A stretch of DNA of 64,000 nt from Polaromonas sp047303325 (GTDB lineage Bacteria > Pseudomonadota > Gammaproteobacteria > Burkholderiales > Burkholderiaceae_C): NCBI RefSeq assembly GCF_047303325.1, contig NZ_JBKBEX010000001.1, positions 315,233 to 379,232 of the forward strand, given 5' to 3'. Within the stretch, counting starts at the first letter, position 1, and each line of letters opens with the position of its first letter. This document shows, piece by piece, positions 25,003 through 34,887 of this stretch. A model generated the notes under the pieces. The model searched no databases. It was not told where the DNA came from and saw only the letters and a list, made by a program, of their open reading frames with translations. Position numbers and translations under genes: made by a program.

Positions 25003-25614
25003 ATGCTTGCCAAAATAATGAGCCTTTTCCTGCTGGGCCTGATCCGCACGCTGACCGGCGCGCAGGCGCGCTGGCAGGGTTGCCCGCCCAAGGCCGAGCA
25101 ACGCATCTACTTCGCCAATCACCAAAGCCACGCCGACCTGGTGCTGATGTGGGCCGCCCTCCCCGAAGAGTTGCGCAGCATCACGCGGCCGATCGCGGCC
25201 AAGGACTACTGGACCAAAACCCCGTTCAAGAAGTGGATCACCACGGCGGTGTTCAACGCGATTTATGTGGACCGCGCCAAGACCGGCGACCAGGACCCGC
25301 TGGAGCCGCTGGTCGAGGCGCTGGCCCACGGCGACTCCATCATCCTGTTCCCGGAAGGCACGCGCGGCAACCACGAGGAGCCGCAAAAATTCAAGGCCGG
25401 CCTCTACAACCTGGCGCTCAAGTTCCCCGGCGTGGTGCTGGTGCCGGCCTGGATCAACAACGTGCAGCGCGTCATGCCCAAGGGCGAGGTCGTGCCTGTG
25501 CCCATCCTGTGCTCGGTCACCTTCGGCGCGCCGATTGCCCTGGGCGCCGGTGAAGACCGCGGCGAATTCCTGGCCCGCGCGCGCCAGGCCGTGATGGACC
25601 TCAGGGAAACCTGA
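25003..25614 (+). CDS. plsC: 1-acyl-sn-glycerol-3-phosphate acyltransferase-like protein
   Basis: 203 residues. Seen: the acyltransferase motif NHQSHADLV (His-x4-Asp), FPEGTRGN (glycerol-phosphate binding) and a C-terminal proline-containing strand. A single hydrophobic N-terminal segment suggests membrane association. The next gene encodes a CdsA-like enzyme, which uses the product phosphatidate; the 19-bp spacing supports one operon and a role in phospholipid synthesis. It is shorter than the main PlsC of many relatives, so it could be a second acyltransferase. Confidence 0.85.
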   Translation: MLAKIMSLFLLGLIRTLTGAQARWQGCPPKAEQRIYFANHQSHADLVLMWAALPEELRSITRPIAAKDYWTKTPFKKWITTAVFNAIYVDRAKTGDQDPLEPLVEALAHGDSIILFPEGTRGNHEEPQKFKAGLYNLALKFPGVVLVPAWINNVQRVMPKGEVVPVPILCSVTFGAPIALGAGEDRGEFLARARQAVMDLRET

Positions 25615-25633
25615 CGCAAGGCCTGGAATCCTG

Positions 25634-26614
25634 ATGAACACTTTTTTGCGCAACCTCTCGCCCTCGCAGCAGGTCGGCCTGCTGTTCGTGCTGGTCTTCG
25701 GCATCCTGACTGCCATCAGCGTGGCCGCCTTCGTGATGTCGCTCAAGGACACGCACGAAGACGACCTGCACACCCAGAAACTCAAGGAATTCAACGGCGT
25801 CTTGCGCACTTCCTGGCTGATGTCCACGGTGTTCTGGGTAGGCTGGACGCTGGGCGAAACCGTGGCCACCGTGCTGTTCGGGCTGGTCGCTTTTTTCGCG
25901 CTGCGCGAGTTCATCACGCTCTCGCCCACGCGCCAGGGCGACCACCGCAGCCTGGTGCTGGCCTTCTTCGTGGTGTTGCCGATGCAGTTTGCACTCGTGA
26001 TCACGCGGCGCTTCGACCTGGTCACCGTGTTCATACCCGTCTACGTCTTCCTGGCGATTCCGGTGGTCAGCGCGCTGGCCGACGACCCGCAGCGCTTCCT
26101 GGAACGCAACGCCAAGCTGCAATGGGGCATCATGGTCTGCGTCTACGGCATCAGCCACGTGCCGGCCCTGATGCTGCTGAAGTTTCCCAACTATGAAGGC
26201 AAGAACGCCTTCCTGGTGTTCTTCCTGGTGTTCGTGGTGCAAAGCTGCATGATCGTGGAGTACCTGGTCGGTCGCAGGCTGCAGCGCCCGCCCAGCGCGC
26301 CCAATGTGAGCAAGAGCTTCAACTGGACCAGTTGGCTGATCGCCGTTGTGGCGGCCAGCCTGCTGGGCGGCCTGCTCGCGGGCCTCACGCCCTTCAAGCC
26401 CGCGCAGGCCGTGGCCATGGCGTTTATCGCCTGCGTATCGGGTTCGCTGGGTCACCTGGTGATGAAGGCCCTCAAGCGCGATCGCGGCATTCCCAACTGG
26501 GGCAAACGAGGTGTGGGCGTGACCGGCGCCAGCGGCCTGCTGGACCGGGTCGATGCGCTCTGCTTCGGCGCGCCCATCTTCTTCCATTCGGTTCGCTGGT
26601 ATTTCGGCCTCTAG
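25634..26614 (+). CDS. cdsA: Phosphatidate cytidylyltransferase-like integral membrane protein
   Basis: 326 residues, about eight membrane helices. CdsA makes CDP-diacylglycerol from phosphatidate and CTP. The C-terminal family signature is present in modified form: GSLGHLVMKALKRDRGIPNWGKRGVGVTGASGLLDRVDALCF, where the KRD and LLDRVD elements match, while the usual PGHGG reads TGASG. The N-terminal 30 residues before the first helix are polar. Downstream of the acyltransferase gene and 11 bp before ruvC. Confidence 0.85.
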   Translation: MNTFLRNLSPSQQVGLLFVLVFGILTAISVAAFVMSLKDTHEDDLHTQKLKEFNGVLRTSWLMSTVFWVGWTLGETVATVLFGLVAFFALREFITLSPTRQGDHRSLVLAFFVVLPMQFALVITRRFDLVTVFIPVYVFLAIPVVSALADDPQRFLERNAKLQWGIMVCVYGISHVPALMLLKFPNYEGKNAFLVFFLVFVVQSCMIVEYLVGRRLQRPPSAPNVSKSFNWTSWLIAVVAASLLGGLLAGLTPFKPAQAVAMAFIACVSGSLGHLVMKALKRDRGIPNWGKRGVGVTGASGLLDRVDALCFGAPIFFHSVRWYFGL

Positions 26615-26625
26615 GCGGCCCGGCC

Positions 26626-27174
26626 ATGCGCATCCTAGGCATAGACCCCGGCCTGCAGACTTCCGGCTTCGGCGTGGTTGACGTGGACGGCCCCCACCTT
26701 CGTTATGTGGCCAGCGGCACCATCAAGACCACGCACCTGGAGCGCGCCGACCTGCCCGGGCGGCTCAAGGTGCTGTTCGAGGGTGTGTGCGAGGTGGTGG
26801 AGCGCTACCAGCCCGACGCGGCCTCGGTCGAAATCATTTTTGTCAACGTCAACCCGCAGGCTACCCTGCTGCTGGGCCAGGCGCGCGGCGCCTGCATCAC
26901 CGCGCTGGTCTCGCGCGAGTTGTCGGTGGCCGAATACACCGCCTTGCAGCTCAAGAAGGCCGTGGCCGGCTACGGCAAGGCCGGCAAGGCCGAGGTGCAG
27001 GAAATGGTCATGCGCCTGCTCAAGCTGCCTTCGCTGCCCGGCAAGGATGCGGCCGATGCGCTGGGGCTGGCGATCACCCACGCCCATGCCGGTACTGCCA
27101 TGCAAAGGCTGGCTGTGGCGGCAGGCAAAGGCGCGAAGCCTGCAGGAAATTACAGGGACGGACGAAGCCGTTAG
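26626..27174 (+). CDS. ruvC: Holliday junction endodeoxyribonuclease RuvC
   Basis: 182 residues. Resolves Holliday junctions. Seen: ILGIDPGLQTSGFGVV with the first catalytic Asp, SVEIIFVNVNPQATLLLGQARGACI with the Glu, and KDAADALGLAITHAH with the last acidic pair. ruvA and ruvB are not in the window. The last ~20 residues overlap a hairpin shared with the convergent gene. Start ATG 26626; the longer open frame upstream lies over the cdsA-like gene. Confidence 0.96.
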   Translation: MRILGIDPGLQTSGFGVVDVDGPHLRYVASGTIKTTHLERADLPGRLKVLFEGVCEVVERYQPDAASVEIIFVNVNPQATLLLGQARGACITALVSRELSVAEYTALQLKKAVAGYGKAGKAEVQEMVMRLLKLPSLPGKDAADALGLAITHAHAGTAMQRLAVAAGKGAKPAGNYRDGRSR

Positions 27175-27190
27175 GTCGCGACGTCCGTCC
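27156..27190. terminator. Possible shared terminator between ruvC and the convergent small gene
   Basis: GGACGGACG (27156-27164) and CGTCCGTCC (27182-27190) form a perfect 9-bp inverted repeat that spans the ruvC stop codon and touches the stop codon of the convergent gene. There is no T-run, so termination is inferred from position only. Confidence 0.4.
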
Positions 27191-27624
27191 TAAGGGCCGC
27201 GGTACTCAGCCACCACCTCATCCAATGAGGGATTCGACTTGGCTTTTCCGCGGACCAGCACAATCGGCAGTTCGCCACTCATGATGGATGAAATGCGCTG
27301 GGCGTCGGCGGGATCGCCGCTGGCCACGGTGAAGCTGATGCTGTGGATGCGAGCAACCGGAATGCCCTTGTCCGACAGTTGCTCGGCCAGGCTATTCGCG
27401 CGCTGGGCCGCCTCCTCCGGGCAATCCTCAGCGGCAATCACCTGAACCGCATTGGAGGCGGCAGCACTTGTTCCGGGCAACAAAACAAAGCCATTTGAAC
27501 TTGAGCTCGAACCTGCCTTGGCACCGGCGGAAGCCAGCATCGGCTGGCCTTCACGGTGTTTGGCCCAGTATTGGTATCCAAAACCGGCAAGGCCCAGCAC
27601 GATAAGGACTTTGATAAAGCTCAT
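27190..27624 (-). CDS. Membrane-anchored hypothetical protein
   Basis: 144 residues, function unknown. One N-terminal helix (FIKVLIVLGLAGFGYQYW), then a polar, presumably periplasmic, domain with two features: AEDCPEEAAQRANSLAEQLSDKGIPVARIHSISF and MSGELPIVLVRGKAKSNPSLDEVVAEY. The latter is reminiscent of the C-terminal strand-helix of a glutaredoxin-like fold with a single Cys, but this is speculative. GGAG is 7 bases before ATG 27624. It overlaps the possible terminator of ruvC at its 3' end. Confidence 0.7.
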   Translation of the reverse strand: MSFIKVLIVLGLAGFGYQYWAKHREGQPMLASAGAKAGSSSSSNGFVLLPGTSAAASNAVQVIAAEDCPEEAAQRANSLAEQLSDKGIPVARIHSISFTVASGDPADAQRISSIMSGELPIVLVRGKAKSNPSLDEVVAEYRGP

Positions 27625-27711
27625 GGGTCAATCTCCGGTGGTCGGGTCTGAGGTGGTCCACCACGCCCAAACTATAGCGGGAAGGCTTCCCGATATCCCC
27701 AACGGATCAAG

Positions 27712-27888
27712 TTACGCGATGCGCTCAAGCACCAGCACCGCGAAAAAACCGAAAGCGGCAATCAGCGTCCACTTGAGGATGATGAGCCCGAAGCGCTTGT
27801 AGCGCGCCTGCCCGGTACCCGCGTAAAACATGAAGGCCACCACGGCCGCCAGCAAGAACAGCAGGATGAGCCAGCGGAACAGCAGCAT
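27712..27888 (-). CDS. 58-residue two-helix membrane protein next to lpxC
   Basis: Reads MLLFRWLILLFLLAAVVAFM at its start, a short polar turn GTGQARYKRFG, a second helix from LIILKWTLIAAFGFFAVLVL, and ends ERIA. The hydrophobic hairpin with a basic turn and the clean codon bias argue for a real gene. It lies 24 bp after the lpxC stop on the same strand and could be co-transcribed. Function unknown; no ribosome-binding site is obvious. Confidence 0.65.
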   Translation of the reverse strand: MLLFRWLILLFLLAAVVAFMFYAGTGQARYKRFGLIILKWTLIAAFGFFAVLVLERIA

Positions 27889-27912
27889 GGGCAGCCCCGG
27901 ACTGTGCTGTGC

Positions 27913-28836
27913 CTACCAGGCCCGCGCCAATGTGGCGAAACCCCGGGGTGCTTTTTTTTCGTCTTCAAAGGTGACGACTTCGTAAGCGTCCTTGTGCGCC
28001 AGCAGCTCACGCAGCAGCTTGTTGTTCATCGCATGGCCGGAGCGAAACGCGCTGTAGGCAGCCAGCAGCGGCTTGCCCAGCAGGTACAGGTCGCCCATGG
28101 CGTCGAGGATCTTGTGCTTCACGAACTCGTCGTTGTAGCGCAGGCCGTCGCTGTTGAGCACCTTGTAGTCGTCCATCACAATGGCGTTGTCCAGCCCGCC
28201 GCCCAGGGCCAGGCCGTTGGCGCGCATCATCTCCACGTCCTTGGTGAAGCCGAAGGTGCGGGCTCGCGCGATGTCGCGCGTGTAGGCGCCCGAGCCCATG
28301 TCGAACTCCACGCGCTGGCCGGTGGAGTCCACCGCCGGGTGGTCGAAATCAATTTCAAAACTGAGCTTGTAGCCTTCATAAGGCGACAGGCGCGCCCACT
28401 TGGTGCTGGCGCCCTCGCCTTCACGCACTTCCACCGGCTTGATCACACGAATAAAGCGCTTGGGCGCGGCCTGCAACTCGATGCCGGCCGACTGCAGCAA
28501 AAACACAAACGAAGAGGCCGAGCCGTCCAGGATGGGCACTTCCTCAGCCGTGATGTCGACGTAGAGGTTGTCAATGCCCAGGCCCGCGCAGGCCGACATC
28601 AAATGCTCCACCGTGTGCACCTTGGCGCTGCCGCTGGAAATGGTCGACGCCAGCCGCGTGTCCGTCACCGCCTGCGCCGAGATCGCGATGTCCACCGGCT
28701 GCGGCAGATCGACCCGGCGAAACACAATGCCCGTATCCGGTGCAGCGGGGCGCAAGGTCAGTTCCACCCGCTGCCCGCTGTGCAGGCCCACGCCCACGGC
28801 TTTGGTCAGTGATTTAAGGGTTCTTTGGGCAAGCAT
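27913..28836 (-). CDS. lpxC: UDP-3-O-acyl-N-acetylglucosamine deacetylase
   Basis: Zinc deacetylase committing UDP-acyl-GlcNAc to lipid A. 307 residues. Seen: LAQRTLKSLTKAVGVGLHSG start, TVEHLMSACAGLGIDNLYVDI with the first zinc His, HKILDAMGDLYLLGKPL with the second His and Asp, and SGHAMNNKLLREL with the catalytic His. It follows ftsZ at the end of the dcw cluster, a usual beta/gamma order. TAAAAT is 7 bases before the ATG. The 254 bp between ftsZ and lpxC hold a large palindrome. Confidence 0.97.
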   Translation of the reverse strand: MLAQRTLKSLTKAVGVGLHSGQRVELTLRPAAPDTGIVFRRVDLPQPVDIAISAQAVTDTRLASTISSGSAKVHTVEHLMSACAGLGIDNLYVDITAEEVPILDGSASSFVFLLQSAGIELQAAPKRFIRVIKPVEVREGEGASTKWARLSPYEGYKLSFEIDFDHPAVDSTGQRVEFDMGSGAYTRDIARARTFGFTKDVEMMRANGLALGGGLDNAIVMDDYKVLNSDGLRYNDEFVKHKILDAMGDLYLLGKPLLAAYSAFRSGHAMNNKLLRELLAHKDAYEVVTFEDEKKAPRGFATLARAW

Positions 28837-28843
28837 GGGCTCT

Positions 28844-28849
28844 ATTTTA
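28844..28849 (-). promoter_or_regulatory. -10-like hexamer before lpxC
   Basis: TAAAAT on the minus strand, 7 bases before the lpxC ATG, no ribosome-binding site. Confidence 0.45.
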
Positions 28850-28973
28850 AATTGCGCAAGGCCATTTCGGGCGTAGGGGATAGCAATACCGGGCATAGGC
28901 ACAGTGCATTGCGTCCACCACGGCGCTTGAGGACAGCGGGAGCAGAGGGAGCGAAGCGTCCCTCCCAACGGCG

Positions 28974-29095
28974 ATTAATGGGATGGAAAGCGTAGCGAGC
29001 AGCCCGAGGTTGAGGCGAGGAGCGGAACCGTACTCAGGTACGGTGAGCACCACAGCCTCAAGATCGGGTTGCGCAGTAGCTTTACACCCATTAAT
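28974..29095. repeat. 122-bp imperfect palindrome in the ftsZ-lpxC spacer
   Basis: Arms pair in five blocks from outside in: ATTAATGGG, AAAGC, CCCGA, TTGAGGC and ACCGTAC, closing on a TCAG loop at 29034-29037. The outermost block includes the ftsZ stop codon. A small independent hairpin GAGGGA/TCCCTC (about 28945-28965) lies beside it on the lpxC side. It could terminate ftsZ transcripts, or be a member of a palindromic repeat family; no T-run follows. Confidence 0.75.
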
Positions 29096-30320
29096 CGGCT
29101 TGTTTGCGGAGGAAGGCCGGGATCTCGAAGTCGTCCATCCCGCCAGAAGCCAACGCATCCACCTTCGCCGCCGCCTGCGTCCGATTGGTACGCCATACGC
29201 TGGGCACCGCCATATTCCCGTAATCCGGCTGGGCAGCACCCGTCGTCATCTGCGTCGTGCCGCCGGTGCCGGCCGTGGTGTTCAGCGTAGGCACATTGAA
29301 AGGCACGTTGTCGGTGCCGGTGCGCAGCACCTGCAGCGGCGGCGCGTGGCGGCGCACGCCCTGGCGCGACAAACCTGTCGCGACCACGGTCACACGGATC
29401 TCGTCGCCTAGCTCGTCGTCATAAGCCGTGCCGTAGATCACGTGCGCGTCGGGCGAGGCGTAAGCGCGGATGGTGTTCATCGCGAGCTTGGATTCACTCA
29501 GTTTGAGCGAGCCCTTAGCCGCCGAGATCAGCACCAGCACGCCTTTGGCGCCCGACAGGTCGATGCCTTCAAGCAGCGGGCAGGCCACGGCCTGCTCGGC
29601 GGCGATGCGCGCACGGTCCGGGCCGTTGGCCTTGGCCGTACCCATCATGGCCTTGCCGGGCTCGCCCATCACGGTGCGCACGTCCTCGAAGTCGACGTTC
29701 ACATGGCCGGGCACATTGATGATTTCGGCAATGCCGCCCACGGCGTTTTTCAGCACGTCGTTGGCATGCGCGAAAGCCTCGTCCTGCGTCACGTCGTCGC
29801 CCAGCACTTCGAGCAGCTTCTCGTTGAGCACCACGATCAGCGAGTCGACGTTCGCTTCGAGCTCGGCCAGGCCCAGGTCGGCATTCGTCATGCGGCGGCC
29901 GCCTTCGAACTCGAAGGGCTTGGTCACCACGCCGACCGTCAGGATGCCCATCTCCTTGGCGATGCGCGCGATCACCGGCGCGGCGCCGGTGCCCGTGCCG
30001 CCACCCATGCCGGCGGTGATGAACAGCATGTGCGCGCCGTCGATTGCGCTGCGGATGTCGTCCGCCGCCACTTCGGCCGCGTCGCGGCCCTTGTCGGGCT
30101 TGCTGCCCGCGCCCAGGCCGCTGCTGCCCAGCTGGATGGTCTTGTGCGCGCTGCCGCGGCTGAGCGCCTGCGCGTCCGTGTTGGCGCAGATGAATTCGAC
30201 GCCTTGCACGCCGCATTCGATCATGTGCCCGACGGCATTGCCGCCGCCGCCGCCGACACCGATCACCTTGATCTGTGTGCCTTGGTTGAATTCTTCGATT
30301 TCAATCATTTCGATGCTCAT
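29091..30320 (-). CDS. ftsZ: Cell division GTPase FtsZ
   Basis: Tubulin-like GTPase forming the division ring. 409 residues. Seen: IKVIGVGGGGGNAV, the tubulin signature GGGTGTGAAPVIA, the T7 loop VNVDFEDVR, a Thr/Gly/Met-rich variable linker and the conserved C-terminal DDFEIPAFLRKQAD that binds FtsA and ZipA. ATG 30320 follows AGGAGG by 7 bases. The 149-bp spacer to ftsA is the longest within the division genes and is AT-rich next to ftsZ (TACAAA is visible), so an ftsZ promoter there is plausible. Confidence 0.98.
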   Translation of the reverse strand: MSIEMIEIEEFNQGTQIKVIGVGGGGGNAVGHMIECGVQGVEFICANTDAQALSRGSAHKTIQLGSSGLGAGSKPDKGRDAAEVAADDIRSAIDGAHMLFITAGMGGGTGTGAAPVIARIAKEMGILTVGVVTKPFEFEGGRRMTNADLGLAELEANVDSLIVVLNEKLLEVLGDDVTQDEAFAHANDVLKNAVGGIAEIINVPGHVNVDFEDVRTVMGEPGKAMMGTAKANGPDRARIAAEQAVACPLLEGIDLSGAKGVLVLISAAKGSLKLSESKLAMNTIRAYASPDAHVIYGTAYDDELGDEIRVTVVATGLSRQGVRRHAPPLQVLRTGTDNVPFNVPTLNTTAGTGGTTQMTTGAAQPDYGNMAVPSVWRTNRTQAAAKVDALASGGMDDFEIPAFLRKQAD

Positions 30321-30469
30321 TGGGAGCCTCCTAATCAATAAACTGCAGTTGCCAATAATTGGAAATTTGTATTTATGGTTGACACGGCTGTCTCACGCAG
30401 GGGGATCCGCCCCGCCAGAATGCATGCAACGCGAGGGCCTGCCGATAAAAGTGGAATAGGTTTTCATGG

Positions 30470-31699
30470 TCAGAAGTTCCCCACAAACCAGTCTTTGACG
30501 CGGCCGAAGGCGTTGTGCACGCTGCCCGCCTTCTGCGACACCTTGTAGCCCCGCATGCGGGCCAGCCGGGCCTCTTCGAGCAGGCCCATGACGGTGGAGG
30601 CCCGCGCCTGCGCCACCATGTCCGACAGCGCGCTGGAGTAGCGCGGTATGCCGCGACGCACCGGCTTGAGGAAAATGTCCTCGCCGAGCTCCACCATGCC
30701 GGGCATGACGGCGCTGCCGCCGGTGATGACGATGCCGGAAGACAGCACCTCTTCGTAGCCCGACTCGCGTATCACCTGCTGTACCAGCGAGAAGATTTCC
30801 TCGATGCGCGGCTCGATCACGCCAGCCAGCGCCTGCTTGCTCAGCATGCGCGGGCCGCGGTCGCCCAGGCCCGGGACTTCCACCTGGGTGTCAGGGTCGG
30901 CCAGCAGCTGCTTGGCGTAGCCGCTTTCCACCTTGATGTCCTCGGCGTCCTTGGTGGGGGTGCGCAGCGCCATCGCGATGTCGCTGGTGATCAGGTCGCC
31001 GGCAATCGGGATCACCGCGGTGTGCCGGATGGCGCCGCCGGTGAAAATCGCGACGTCGGTGGTGCCCGCGCCTATGTCGACCAGCGCGACGCCGAGTTCC
31101 TGCTCGTCCTGCGTGAGTACCGCCAGGCTGGAGGCCAGCGGGTTGAGCATCAGCTGGTCCACCTCCAGGCCGCAGCGCCGCACGCACTTGATGATGTTCT
31201 CGGCCGCGCTCTGCGCACCGGTCACGATGTGCACCTTGGCCTCCAGGCGTATGCCGCTCATGCCTATGGGCTCGCGCACGTCCTGACCGTCGATGACGAA
31301 CTCCTGCGGCTCGACCAGCAGCAGGCGCTGGTCGGTCGAGATATTGATGGCCTTGGCCGTCTCTATCACGCGCGCCACGTCGGCCTGGGTGACTTCCTTG
31401 TCCTTGACCGCCACCATGCCGCTGGAGTTGATGCCGCGTATGTGGCTGCCGGTGATGCCGGTATAAACACGGGCGATCTTGCAGTCGGCCATCAGCTCGG
31501 CCTCCTTCAAGGCTTGCTGGATGCTCTGCACCGTGGCGTCGATGTTGACCACCACGCCGCGCTTCAAGCCATTGCTGGACGCGATGCCCAGGCCCGCGAG
31601 CTTGAGCTCGCCGCCCGGCATGACCTCGGCCACCACGGCCATGACCTTGCTGGTGCCGATGTCCAGCCCAACCACCAGATCCTTGTATTCCTTGGCCAT
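30470..31699 (-). CDS. ftsA: Cell division protein FtsA
   Basis: Actin-like ATPase tethering FtsZ to the membrane. 409 residues. Seen: LVVGLDIGTSKVMAVVAEV (phosphate 1), a 1C domain, LVDIGAGTTDVAIFTGG (phosphate 2), GIVITGGSAVMPGMVELGE (adenosine) and the C-terminal amphipathic tail NAFGRVKDWFVGNF. It starts 4 bp after ftsQ on the same strand. Confidence 0.98.
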   Translation of the reverse strand: MAKEYKDLVVGLDIGTSKVMAVVAEVMPGGELKLAGLGIASSNGLKRGVVVNIDATVQSIQQALKEAELMADCKIARVYTGITGSHIRGINSSGMVAVKDKEVTQADVARVIETAKAINISTDQRLLLVEPQEFVIDGQDVREPIGMSGIRLEAKVHIVTGAQSAAENIIKCVRRCGLEVDQLMLNPLASSLAVLTQDEQELGVALVDIGAGTTDVAIFTGGAIRHTAVIPIAGDLITSDIAMALRTPTKDAEDIKVESGYAKQLLADPDTQVEVPGLGDRGPRMLSKQALAGVIEPRIEEIFSLVQQVIRESGYEEVLSSGIVITGGSAVMPGMVELGEDIFLKPVRRGIPRYSSALSDMVAQARASTVMGLLEEARLARMRGYKVSQKAGSVHNAFGRVKDWFVGNF

Positions 31700-31703
31700 A
31701 TGT

Positions 31704-32489
31704 TTACCTTTTTTTCTTTCCGTCTTCTTTGTCGGCGGGGGTGCCCGTGGTCACCCCCCTGAGCCTGATCGCATAACCGTTGGCGTAACGCAGGTCGGCG
31801 GACTCCAGGTCCCTCCCGTAGCGCGACGACACCTGCGTCGCCGTGGCGATAAAGCGGCGCGTGCGCGCCTCGATTTCCGGCAGCGAACCGTGGCCGAGTT
31901 CGATCACGGCGCCGCTGTCGAGCTGCGCGCGCCAGCCGCCCTGGCCGCTGAGCTGCAACTGCTGCAGCGTGGCGTCCGTCTCGTCGAACAGGGGTCCCAG
32001 CGTCTGATAGGCCTGCAGCACCAAGGGTGCCTGCCCCGGCGGGCCGTTGAGCAGCGGCAGATCTTCCGTCTCCACATCGCCCTGGTTGGCTTCGAATACC
32101 TCGCCGAAATTGTTGACCAGCCGCGCGTCGCCTTCGGCGCCCCAGAAGGCCACCGGCTTGTGTTCCTGCAGCACCACCTTGAGGCGGTTCGGGAATTCGC
32201 GCTGCACCAAGGCCCGCCGTACCCAGGGTACGGACTCGAACACCGCGCGCGTGGCGGCCAGATCCACCGTGAAAAAATTGCCGGCCAGGCGAGGCGCCAC
32301 GTTCGCGCGCAATGTGACCGCGTTGTTGTGTATCAAATCGCCCTGCACGCGGATCGCGCTCAGGCTGAACAGCGACTGGCGCAACACCCAGGCGACGCCC
32401 AGGGCCACGACCATGGCGGCAAACGCCAGCCCCAGGACCACCGAGAAGGTGTTCATGAGCTTGACGTCCAGCGGCATGGCGATGGGCAT
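31704..32489 (-). CDS. ftsQ: Cell division protein FtsQ
   Basis: 261 residues: short cytoplasmic start, one membrane helix (VVLGLAFAAMVVALGVAWVL), POTRA domain beginning LSAIRVQGDLIHNNAVTLRANV, then the beta domain (VPWVRRALVQREFPNRLKVVLQEHKPVAFWG). Scaffold linking FtsB/FtsL to the early divisome. ATG 32489 lies 14 bp after the ddlB stop; the open frame further upstream is overlap with ddlB. Confidence 0.95.
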   Translation of the reverse strand: MPIAMPLDVKLMNTFSVVLGLAFAAMVVALGVAWVLRQSLFSLSAIRVQGDLIHNNAVTLRANVAPRLAGNFFTVDLAATRAVFESVPWVRRALVQREFPNRLKVVLQEHKPVAFWGAEGDARLVNNFGEVFEANQGDVETEDLPLLNGPPGQAPLVLQAYQTLGPLFDETDATLQQLQLSGQGGWRAQLDSGAVIELGHGSLPEIEARTRRFIATATQVSSRYGRDLESADLRYANGYAIRLRGVTTGTPADKEDGKKKR

Positions 32490-32503
32490 AGGCGTTCTGC
32501 GCT

Positions 32504-33477
32504 TCAAATGGCGCCTCCCCCCTGTTTCTGGTGGTCCAGCGTGGCGGTCTTGAGCACCTCGACGCAAAGGTCTTCGTACGAGATGCCGGCCGCGCGCGCG
32601 GACATGGGCACCAGCGAGTGGCCGGTCATGCCGGGCGAGGTGTTGATCTCCAGCAGGTAGGGCTTGCGCGTGGCCTTGTCTATCATCACGTCGGCGCGGG
32701 CCCAGCCGCGACAGTTGAGGATGCGGAAAGCGTCCAGCACCAGCTGCTGGATGACGGACTCTTCGCCCTCGGGCAGCCCGCAGGGCACCAGGTATTGCGT
32801 GGTGTCTGTGAAATACTTGTTCTGGTAGTCGTAGTTGCCGTCCGGCGCGACAATGCGTATCACCGGCAGCGCATGCGCGCCGGCGCCCGTGCCCAGCACC
32901 GGGCAGGTCACTTCGTCGCCGCTGATGAACTGTTCGCACAGCACGTCTGCATCGAGCTTTTCGGCCTGTGCCACGGCTTCGGCCATGCCGTCCCGGCTGG
33001 TGACCTTGGTCAGGCCTATGGAAGAACCCTCGCGCGCGGGTTTCACGATGAGCGGCAGCCCGAGCGCATCGGGCACGGCGGCGATGTCGGCCGCGCCGTA
33101 GGCGCCGCGGCGCAGCAAACGGTACTGGGGGGTCGGCAGACCTTCGGAAATCATCACGCGCTTGGTCATGACCTTGTCGATGGCCATGCTGGAGGCCATG
33201 ACGCCCGAGCCGGTGTAGGGAATGCCCAGCAGCTCCAGCGCGCCCTGTACCGTGCCGTCTTCGCCGAAGCGGCCGTGCAGGGCAATGAAGCAGCGCTCAA
33301 AGCCTTCTTTTTTGAGCTCGGAGAGGTCGCGTTCCGCCGGGTCGAAGGCATGGGCGTCCACGCCGCGCGAACGCAGCGCCTTGAGCACGCCGCCGCCCGA
33401 CATCAGCGAGACTTCGCGTTCGGCCGACTGGCCGCCCATGAGAACGGCGACCTTGCCGAAATTGGGAGAGTTCTGTT

Positions 33478-33481
<4 letters not shown>
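32504..33481 (-). CDS. ddlB: D-alanine--D-alanine ligase
   Basis: Makes D-Ala-D-Ala for the UDP-MurNAc pentapeptide. 325 residues. Seen: VAVLMGGQSAEREVSLMSGGGV, LHGRFGEDGTVQGALELLGIPYTGSGVMASSMAIDK, the ATP-grasp PAREGSSIGLTKV and the metal-binding YLLEINTSPGMTGHSLVP. Start ATG 33481 overlaps the murC stop (ATGA). Confidence 0.97.
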
Positions 33482-34883
<1,402 letters not shown>

Positions 34884-34887
<4 letters not shown>

